Positions 1 through 5,929 of a stretch of DNA of 7,419 bases are shown piece after piece (the first letter of the stretch is position 1; each line of letters starts with the position of its first letter). Source of the stretch: an uncultured Bacteroidota bacterium (GTDB lineage: Bacteria; Bacteroidota; Bacteroidia; Chitinophagales; Chitinophagaceae); assembly GCA_903912405.1 (NCBI GenBank), contig CAIWHF010000232.1:1-7419 (forward strand). The letters are read 5' to 3'. Under the pieces are notes generated by a model. That model saw nothing but the letters and a program-made list of their open reading frames with translations, was not told where the DNA came from and ran no database searches. The position numbers and the translations under genes are program-made.

Positions 1-2313
1 GGTCGTTTGTTTTCCATGATTGATGAGCAAGCAATACGTATTCTAGACACATTGGCTTATAATCCAGTTACTAAAATAAGTGGAGAAAATTGGAATAGCT
101 TTTTAGCAGATCAATTAATTCCATGGAGTGGATTTACACCTGTTGATTTTGATAAGAAATTGGTAGCTGTCGCTGCAGATTTAAAACCAATTTGTAAAAT
201 ACTATTAATTGAAAAAGATCAATCTTTACATTTCAAACCAGTTTTTGATTATAATGGCACAGTGGTAGAGTGGGGGCATAAAGGAGATATCATTCATGCT
301 CAAGATGGTATTGTAACCATTGTAAAAAAACAACAAGATTTAGAATCAAATACAGTAGAACTTGTTCGTGCTGCGCATAAAGACATTCAAGAGCATACTA
401 AGCAACATTATTTCTATTTAAGTTCTCAAGCAGTATTAAACAACAGTTGGTTTTTAAAGTTTGCGGAGAGAATGCGCGATAAGGATATTGAGTTGTTAGG
501 TTTTGATAAATTAAAAAATCTTCGCATTAATAAAAATAGTCCTGATACCCGTGTTCAATTAAATAGTGGTATAGATTGGTTTGATGCTCAGATAGAAGTT
601 GTTTTTGGCGATCAGGTAGCTTCTATTGCTGATGTAAAAAAAGCATTGGCGAAGAAAATGAATTATGTGAAATTGAATGATGGAAGCATCGGTATGCTTC
701 CGGAAGAGTGGTTGAAAAAATATGCATTGCTCGTTAAAATGGGTGAAGCAAAAGGAAATAAAATTAGAGTTAAGAAAATTTATTTTAGTGTTTTAGATGA
801 ATTATTAGAAGATATTGATGATGTGGCTATTCTTAAAGAGTTAGAACTTAAGAAACAAAAACTACAATCAATTCTTACACAAGACTTCAACACCTTTGAA
901 GCGCCTAAGCAATTAGAAGCATCTCTAAGGCCTTATCAGTTGTCGGGGTTTCAATGGTTGCTATTTTTAAATGAAGCAGGATGGGGTGGTATATTGGCCG
1001 ATGATATGGGTTTGGGTAAAACCGTACAAACATTAAGTTTCTTACAGCATTATAAAAATACAAATGCTACTTCCAAATACTTGGTTGTTTGTCCTACAAC
1101 ACTGATGTATAATTGGGAAAACGAAATAAATAAGTTTACACCCAATTTGAGTTTGTTTATCCATCATGGATCTAAACGAAATTTTAATATTGAGAAATTG
1201 AAAGATATCGATATTATTATTACTACGTATGGTACTATGCGTAGTGACATCATCCATCTTAAAGAAATAGAGTTTGATTATATTATCTTAGATGAATCTC
1301 AGGCAATCAAAAATCCACAATCGCAAATAGCAAAGGCGTCTTTATTATTAAATGCTAAAAATAGATTAGCATTGAGTGGTACGCCGGTGCAGAATAATAC
1401 TTTCGACTTATATTCACAAATGAACTTCCTTAATCCAGGTATGTTGGGAAGCAGGGAATTTTTCTTAAATGAATTTGCAACGCCTATTGATAAGTTTCAA
1501 GAAGATGAGGCTAAGTTGCAATTAAGAAAATTGATTTATCCTTTTTTACTAAGAAGAACAAAAGAACAAGTAGCAAAAGATTTACCAGATAAAACAGAAA
1601 CTATCTTGTGGTGTGAAATGGGCAAAGATCAACGTAAGATCTATGAATCATATCGCAATACCTATAAAGAAGAATTGCTGGAAGTTATTGAAGAACGCGG
1701 TATAGAACGTTCGCAAATGCATATTTTACAAGGGCTTACCAAGTTGCGACAAATATGTGATTCTCCTGCGATACTAAATGAAGACGTAGCATTCGATAAT
1801 ACCTCTATCAAAGTAGAAGAATTGGTTAGAGAATTATATGAAAATGTTGGTAATCATAAAGCATTGGTGTTCTCTCAGTTTATAGGTATGCTAAGCCTCA
1901 TTAAAAAAGAATTGGAGAAGGCAAATATTCCGTACGCTTATTTTGATGGTAGTAGCACTTCTACCGAACGTCAGAAAGCCATAAATTTATTTCAAGAACA
2001 AGAAGATTGTAGAGTGTTTTTAATCTCTTTAAAAGCTGGTAATACGGGTCTAAATCTTACTGCTGCCGATTATGTATATATTGTAGATCCTTGGTGGAAT
2101 CCTGCAGTTGAACAACAAGCCATAGATAGAACGCACCGTATTGGTCAAACTAAAAATATTTTTGCGTATCGATTAATATGTAGAAATACCATTGAAGAGA
2201 AAATGATTCAATTGCAAGAACGAAAAAGAGCGCTTGCTAATGATTTAGTGGCCGATGATGGCGCTATAATTAAACGCTTAACAAAAGATGATTTACTATT
2301 CTTACTCAGTTAG
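1..2313 (+). CDS. SNF2-family DEAD/DEAH-like helicase ATPase, 5' partial
   Basis: This is an ATP-dependent DNA translocase of the bacterial SNF2/Rad54-like class (superfamily 2), probably cytoplasmic and acting on DNA-protein or transcription complexes; the exact substrate is unknown. Residues are numbered from base 1. Residues about 30-285 resemble the bacterial SNF2-associated domain. The ATPase lobe follows: Walker A (GGILADDMGLGKT, 329-341), motif II written as DESQ (431-434) and motif III SGTP (459-462). The second helicase lobe covers about 605-740, with motif V around SLKAGNTGLNL (676-686) and motif VI QQAIDRTHRIGQ (705-716), including both arginines. All core motifs look intact. The frame is open to the first base (Gly-Arg before a TTG at 7), and Bacteroidota homologues are usually about 950 residues or more, often with an N-terminal SWIM zinc finger. 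I therefore infer that the true start, and perhaps 200 residues, lie to the left. The TTG at 7 and ATG at 16 are not credible starts. The gene is convergent with the isomerase gene. Confidence 0.95.
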   Translation, partial: GRLFSMIDEQAIRILDTLAYNPVTKISGENWNSFLADQLIPWSGFTPVDFDKKLVAVAADLKPICKILLIEKDQSLHFKPVFDYNGTVVEWGHKGDIIHAQDGIVTIVKKQQDLESNTVELVRAAHKDIQEHTKQHYFYLSSQAVLNNSWFLKFAERMRDKDIELLGFDKLKNLRINKNSPDTRVQLNSGIDWFDAQIEVVFGDQVASIADVKKALAKKMNYVKLNDGSIGMLPEEWLKKYALLVKMGEAKGNKIRVKKIYFSVLDELLEDIDDVAILKELELKKQKLQSILTQDFNTFEAPKQLEASLRPYQLSGFQWLLFLNEAGWGGILADDMGLGKTVQTLSFLQHYKNTNATSKYLVVCPTTLMYNWENEINKFTPNLSLFIHHGSKRNFNIEKLKDIDIIITTYGTMRSDIIHLKEIEFDYIILDESQAIKNPQSQIAKASLLLNAKNRLALSGTPVQNNTFDLYSQMNFLNPGMLGSREFFLNEFATPIDKFQEDEAKLQLRKLIYPFLLRRTKEQVAKDLPDKTETILWCEMGKDQRKIYESYRNTYKEELLEVIEERGIERSQMHILQGLTKLRQICDSPAILNEDVAFDNTSIKVEELVRELYENVGNHKALVFSQFIGMLSLIKKELEKANIPYAYFDGSSTSTERQKAINLFQEQEDCRVFLISLKAGNTGLNLTAADYVYIVDPWWNPAVEQQAIDRTHRIGQTKNIFAYRLICRNTIEEKMIQLQERKRALANDLVADDGAIIKRLTKDDLLFLLS

Positions 2314-2354
2314 TAAATAAAAAAGTCGGACATTGTCCGACTTTTTTATTTACT
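2312..2354. terminator. Bidirectional intrinsic terminator between convergent genes
   Basis: A perfect 20-bp inverted repeat (2312-2331 with 2335-2354) flanks a 3-nt ATT loop. The GC-richer core is GTCGGAC/GTCCGAC, preceded by an A-run and followed by a T-run, so it reads as a rho-independent terminator on both strands. The left arm includes most of the SNF2 stop codon (2311-2313). The right arm includes the isomerase stop codon (TAA, complement of 2350-2352) and its last sense bases. It should end transcripts from both sides. Confidence 0.9.
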
Positions 2355-3696
2355 GTTTAATTTTCTTTATTTCCTCACAGTTCGCATAATCGTCACTTAC
2401 TTTTAAATAGAAGTCGCTCATTTTTTCGTTCATCCATTGTGATAGCTTCTTGCCTTTTTTTTGCTCTAAGGCCACTTGTTGGATTTTACTATAATCATCT
2501 TTCAAATTAGCCTTATGAGGCTGTGATCTGTTTTTCAAAAATACAATACGGCAAGATACTTCACCCATTGGTGTCGTAAAGTTGTGCGGCTGAGAAAAAG
2601 AGCCAATACTAAGACTGTCTATTATTAGCGCTATACTAGGATCGAGTTGAGCAATTTCAAGCTGTATGCTATTGTCTCTTTGGTTGGTCAGCATGCCACC
2701 AGTTTGTTTAGAGCTTTCGTCAGTAGTGTATTTTCCTACAGCTTCTTCAAATTTTATTTTACCACTAATCAATTCGGCTCTTACGCTATCTAATTTAGAA
2801 ATTGATTTTTTGTAATCTCCGGAAGAGTGATCTATTTTTACTAATATATGGCGCACTTTGGCTAATTCGCCCTGGCGTTTTAACATTTGAATAATATGAT
2901 ATCCAAAGTTTGATTTTACTAAAGGTGAAATTTCTCCTTCTTTTAATTTGTATGCTGCGGTAACAAATGCAGGGTCAAATTCAGTTCTGTTTATAGTAAG
3001 TTCGCCTCCATTGTCTCTGCTTCCAGGATCATCACTATAGATGCCAGCCAATGTTTCAAATGATTTACCCTCATTCACAATTTGATTTCTAATGCCCGCT
3101 AATTTTTCTTTAGCATACTGGTCTAATTCTTTGCTGGTATATGGTGCTATAATAATTTGACCTAGCTCTACAGTTGCTGGAAAGAATGGAAGGCTATCTT
3201 TTGGTATTTGATTAAAAAACGCTCTTACTTCTGAAGGCGTAACTGAGATATTGCCCATAACTTTGCTTTGCATGCGCTCTGCCATCATTTGCTCTTTAAT
3301 GAGGTCTCTGTTTTCATCTTTCAATTGATAGGTGGTTTTGCCTAAGGCCTCTTCTAATTTCTCTTTAGAACCATACATATTTACGAAATAACGTATTCTA
3401 TTTTCTAATTTACTTTCTACCTCTTCATCACTTACAATAAGACTATCTCTATCTGCTTGCTCTGCAAACATTTTTTGCAATATCATTTGTTGTAAAATGG
3501 AACACTTGATAGAATCCGTAACCATTACTTTTTGTTCCTTCATTTGTAGGAGTTGCAATTCCATGTCGGATTGTAGGATAATTCTGTTTTTACCAATTAC
3601 CGCTATGATTTTATCAAGGGTCTCTTGTCCATTGCTTTGAACACCCAAAGAGATAAAAGCAATAACAGTGAAAAGTATTTTTTTATAGGACGCCAT
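2350..3696 (-). CDS. SurA-like periplasmic peptidyl-prolyl cis-trans isomerase, two parvulin domains
   Basis: This is an exported folding factor of the SurA/PpiC class, expected in the periplasm, where such proteins chaperone outer-membrane or secreted proteins. The 448-residue product starts with a signal peptide (charged SYKK, hydrophobic ILFTVIAFISLGV, likely cleavage near residue 24). A SurA-type helical N domain follows (about 25-165), then parvulin domain 1 (about 172-274) with GSRDNGGEL and FGYHII, then parvulin domain 2 (about 278-390) starting VRHILVKI with SSKQTGGML. A lysine-rich helical tail (about 393-448) probably packs back on the N domain, as in SurA. Domain 1 has Gln180 where parvulins usually have the first His but keeps His267. 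Domain 2 keeps His283 but has Arg383 at the second His position. The length matches Bacteroidota homologues. The ATG at 3696 is chosen because the signal peptide begins there; no Shine-Dalgarno is seen. The gene shares a terminator with the SNF2 gene, and a TPR gene lies 96 bp upstream on the same strand. Confidence 0.92.
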   Translation of the reverse strand: MASYKKILFTVIAFISLGVQSNGQETLDKIIAVIGKNRIILQSDMELQLLQMKEQKVMVTDSIKCSILQQMILQKMFAEQADRDSLIVSDEEVESKLENRIRYFVNMYGSKEKLEEALGKTTYQLKDENRDLIKEQMMAERMQSKVMGNISVTPSEVRAFFNQIPKDSLPFFPATVELGQIIIAPYTSKELDQYAKEKLAGIRNQIVNEGKSFETLAGIYSDDPGSRDNGGELTINRTEFDPAFVTAAYKLKEGEISPLVKSNFGYHIIQMLKRQGELAKVRHILVKIDHSSGDYKKSISKLDSVRAELISGKIKFEEAVGKYTTDESSKQTGGMLTNQRDNSIQLEIAQLDPSIALIIDSLSIGSFSQPHNFTTPMGEVSCRIVFLKNRSQPHKANLKDDYSKIQQVALEQKKGKKLSQWMNEKMSDFYLKVSDDYANCEEIKKIKQ

Positions 3697-3725
3697 CGTG
3701 CGTGAATTAAATTTTATAATGTCAA

Positions 3726-3733
3726 CAAAAATA
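3726..3733 (-). promoter_or_regulatory. Candidate Bacteroidota -7 promoter element for the isomerase gene
   Basis: On the minus strand this reads TATTTTTG, a full match to the Bacteroidota -7 consensus TAnnTTTG, ending 29 nt before the isomerase ATG. No TTG lies 17-23 nt upstream; the best is TTC at a spacer of 20, so the -33 element is imperfect. The short AT-rich match could be chance. If real, it gives the isomerase its own promoter separate from the TPR gene. Confidence 0.4.
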
Positions 3734-3753
3734 GGTTATTTATCGCCTATTTT
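3728..3753. repeat. 8-bp inverted repeat in the TPR-isomerase intergenic region
   Basis: AAAATAGG (3728-3735) and CCTATTTT (3746-3753) are exact reverse complements separated by 10 nt. On the minus strand the hairpin follows the TPR stop codon by about 39 nt and ends in a T-run, so it could be a weak terminator for the TPR transcript. The same arm overlaps the candidate -7 box of the isomerase gene, so an operator role is also possible. The stem is mostly A-T and short, so neither role is certain. Confidence 0.4.
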
Positions 3754-3792
3754 GAAGGTTTAATAGTATTTTAACTATTGTAAAATACATAT

Positions 3793-4782
3793 TTAATCTG
3801 CCCAAAGTGTTGCTATCTTATCAAGCAATTCTTTTTCTGCTCCTTTATGATAGCGCATCCATGCTGCATAACTATTGGGGTCTTCAATAGCAGTAAAAAG
3901 CCAATAATGATAAGCTTCAAAAAAACCGCCTCTCATCAATGTATTCCAAATATGGTTTAATGGATAGGGGAGTACACCTTTTTTCTCTGTTTGCATAGCC
4001 ATTTTTGAACGCAATTTGCATAAAGAAAGGGCATCTATTCCATTATCAAGATTATTGGCGTTGTCTTTAAATAGACTTGCAAACAATGATAAGCAAGAAT
4101 CGCTGCTTGCTTTATAGGGGTGCTCTTTACAATCTAAATAGAAATTTCTATAGGCTGCTCTAAGTATTTTTTTTGCGTCCATTATTTTTTTTGATGTTGG
4201 ATTTTTTAAAATATAAATCTCAGCTAATATGCAAGCCTTTTCTGGCCTGTCTGCGACCACCTCTAATCTGGATAGTTGTAAATAATTTTCTACATAATTT
4301 GTATCCCTATGGATACCCAATTCGTAGGCTTCTTTTGCTTTTTTTATTTTACGAATTGCTTCTAATAGATTGCCTTTCTTTTCATAAAAAACTCCGGAAT
4401 TACAATAAATAGCAAGACCTTTATTGATCGTTTTCAATCCTTTATTGTAGGCCCCTATTCGGTAATAATTATCTGTAAGTAATAAAAATACATCCTTATT
4501 TTCTAGTTGATCGTATAAGGTTTTTTGTAGTACTACCGAAGAGGCGCTTAGTTTGTTTTGGGCCCGATATTCTTGAGCTAGTTCTATTCGGTACAGAATA
4601 TTCTTAGGGTATGTATTTATTGCCAGTTGTAGTATTTTTTCGCTTCCTGCATACTGCTTAAATTGAAATGCTTCTCGGGCTTGCAGCAGCAATTGATCGA
4701 CATCTTGTTGCGACTGCTGAGCATAACTGTTATTGCCCCAAAAGCCTGTTAAAATCAGAAGTAAGTAATATATTTTATGCAT
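3793..4782 (-). CDS. Exported tetratricopeptide-repeat protein of unknown function
   Basis: A 329-residue protein with a clear signal peptide (MHK, then the hydrophobic stretch YYLLLILTGF, with a likely cleavage after SYA at residue 21, just before QQ). There is no lipobox cysteine, so it is probably soluble in the periplasm or secreted. Residues about 26-195 form four or five degenerate TPR-like helical hairpins, for example AREAFQFKQYAGSEKILQLA, then a unit ending NTYPKN, and KAKEAYELGIHRDTNYVEN. The last 130 residues are helical, with four cysteines in the middle and an aromatic tail (RGGFFEAYHYWLF, then PNSYAAWMRY). I do not recognise a named family; TPRs suggest a protein-interaction scaffold. 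The frame stays open upstream to a TTG at 4833, but the ATG at 4782 is preferred: it begins the signal peptide, and a promoter match covers the TTG. It is divergent from pfkA and upstream of the isomerase gene on the same strand. Confidence 0.85.
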   Translation of the reverse strand: MHKIYYLLLILTGFWGNNSYAQQSQQDVDQLLLQAREAFQFKQYAGSEKILQLAINTYPKNILYRIELAQEYRAQNKLSASSVVLQKTLYDQLENKDVFLLLTDNYYRIGAYNKGLKTINKGLAIYCNSGVFYEKKGNLLEAIRKIKKAKEAYELGIHRDTNYVENYLQLSRLEVVADRPEKACILAEIYILKNPTSKKIMDAKKILRAAYRNFYLDCKEHPYKASSDSCLSLFASLFKDNANNLDNGIDALSLCKLRSKMAMQTEKKGVLPYPLNHIWNTLMRGGFFEAYHYWLFTAIEDPNSYAAWMRYHKGAEKELLDKIATLWAD

Positions 4783-4800
4783 TTTTACTAATTGAATAAA

Positions 4801-4833
4801 CAAATCTAAAATTCCTTTTTCGTTTTTTAGCAA
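4801..4833 (-). promoter_or_regulatory. Bacteroidota-type promoter for the TPR gene
   Basis: On the minus strand TTG (4833-4831) is followed after 22 nt by TAGATTTG (4808-4801). This fits the phylum consensus TTG-N17-23-TAnnTTTG in both elements and spacing. The -7 box ends 18 nt before the ATG at 4782, giving a very short leader. That supports this ATG over the upstream in-frame TTG, which would be the -33 element itself. Confidence 0.6.
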
Positions 4834-4877
4834 TTATCTTTTTAGTTGCTTAATTTTAACAGTAATTCAATGTACGT

Positions 4878-5861
4878 ATGGAAAAGGAAATCAAAAAAAT
4901 AGCCATTTTAACTTCTGGTGGAGATGCTCCCGGTATGAATGCTGCAGTTAGAGCACTTGCTAGAACAGCATTGTACCATGGAGTAGAAGTTTATGGAGTA
5001 AGACGCGGGTATCAAGGATTGATAGAAGGCGATATATTTCAAATGAAAACAACTGATGTTGCTAATATTATGCAACGTGGGGGTACTATTTTAAAAACAG
5101 CTCGAAGCAAAGAATTTAGAACTCCAGAAGGACGTAAGAAAGCCTTTGCACAATTACAACAACATGGAATTGATGCTTTAGCATTGATAGGTGGTGATGG
5201 TACGTTTAGTGGAGCAGCTACCTTTTTTAATGAGTTTACAATACCAGCCATTGGCTTGCCGGGTACCATAGATAAAGATTTAGCTGGAACAGATTTTACC
5301 ATTGGTTTTGATACTGCTGTAAATACTGCTGTAGAAGCGATTGATAAAATTAGAGATACCGCAGAAGCGCATGATCGACTATTTATTGTTGAAGTAATGG
5401 GAAGAGATGCTGGATATATCGCATTGCATAGTGGGATAGCTTGTGGCGCAGAAGAGATTTTAATTCCAGAAACAAAAACAGATATTGAGGCAATCCTTCA
5501 AAATATTGATAGAGACAATAGACGTAAAAAAACAGTGCGTATTATTGTCGTAGCTGAAGGTGATGAGTTTGGAGGAAGCAGTGCACTATTGCATACTATC
5601 AAAGAGCGTTTTCCTGAATTAGATGTAAGAGCAACCGTATTGGGTCATATACAAAGAGGCGGCTCGCCTTCTTGTGCAGATCGTGTACTGAGTAGTAGAT
5701 TGGGGTATGCTGCTATCGAAGCTTTATTAAAAGGGACATCGCAAGTAATGGTGGGTATAATTAATGATGAAATTGTTTTCACGCCTTTTGCTCAAGCGGT
5801 AAAAGAAAACAGTAAAATTAATAATGACATGCTGCAAATGATTAAAGTGCTTAGTGCGTAA
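4878..5861 (+). CDS. pfkA: ATP-dependent 6-phosphofructokinase
   Basis: Catalyses fructose 6-phosphate + ATP to fructose 1,6-bisphosphate + ADP, the committing step of glycolysis, in the cytoplasm. The 327-residue length is close to the roughly 320 of bacterial PfkA. Visible motifs are the N-terminal ATP site TSGGDAPGMNAAVRA (12-26), GGDGT (105-109), the catalytic loop PGTIDKD (128-134), VEVMGRDAG (171-179) and the substrate-binding RATVLGHIQRGGSPS (251-265). The second Gly of GGDGT and the Gly of PGT indicate ATP rather than pyrophosphate as phosphoryl donor, since PPi enzymes usually have Asp and Lys there. The presumed base Asp132, Arg167, Arg176, Glu227, Arg251, His257 and Arg260 are all present. 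The loop has Lys133 where E. coli has Asn (TIDND), probably a lineage variant. The ATG at 4878 places the first strand correctly; no Shine-Dalgarno is seen. The gene stands alone, divergent from the TPR gene and closed by a terminator. Allosteric behaviour cannot be read from the sequence. Confidence 0.97.
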   Translation: MEKEIKKIAILTSGGDAPGMNAAVRALARTALYHGVEVYGVRRGYQGLIEGDIFQMKTTDVANIMQRGGTILKTARSKEFRTPEGRKKAFAQLQQHGIDALALIGGDGTFSGAATFFNEFTIPAIGLPGTIDKDLAGTDFTIGFDTAVNTAVEAIDKIRDTAEAHDRLFIVEVMGRDAGYIALHSGIACGAEEILIPETKTDIEAILQNIDRDNRRKKTVRIIVVAEGDEFGGSSALLHTIKERFPELDVRATVLGHIQRGGSPSCADRVLSSRLGYAAIEALLKGTSQVMVGIINDEIVFTPFAQAVKENSKINNDMLQMIKVLSA

Positions 5862-5880
5862 TCAAAAAAAATAAAAATAA

Positions 5881-5913
5881 AAAAAAGCCCACTTCTTAGA
5901 AGTGGGCTTTTTT
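5881..5913. terminator. Bidirectional intrinsic terminator after pfkA
   Basis: A perfect 15-bp stem (5881-5895 with 5899-5913) with a 3-nt TTA loop and GC-rich core GCCCACTTC/GAAGTGGGC. Six A bases precede it and six T bases follow, so it should work on both strands: for pfkA, whose stop is 20 nt upstream, and for the secreted-protein gene arriving from the right, whose stop lies at 5930-5932. Confidence 0.93.
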
Positions 5914-5929
5914 ATTTCATTAAGATGGA

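Noticed and set aside
4173..4412. Plus-strand 79-codon frame with a hydrophobic, Leu/Phe-rich product
   Set aside because: It lies opposite the TPR gene; its Phe/Leu content comes from lysine-rich codons read backwards, and there is no promoter or leader to support it.
4809..4877. Promoter for pfkA in the divergent region
   Set aside because: One must exist, but TATCTTTT (4835-4842) and TAATTTTA (4851-4858) each miss the -7 consensus and have no TTG at the right spacing. I could not choose a site.
5039..5302. Minus-strand 87-codon frame inside pfkA
   Set aside because: It is antisense to highly conserved phosphofructokinase codons, so it is a shadow frame.
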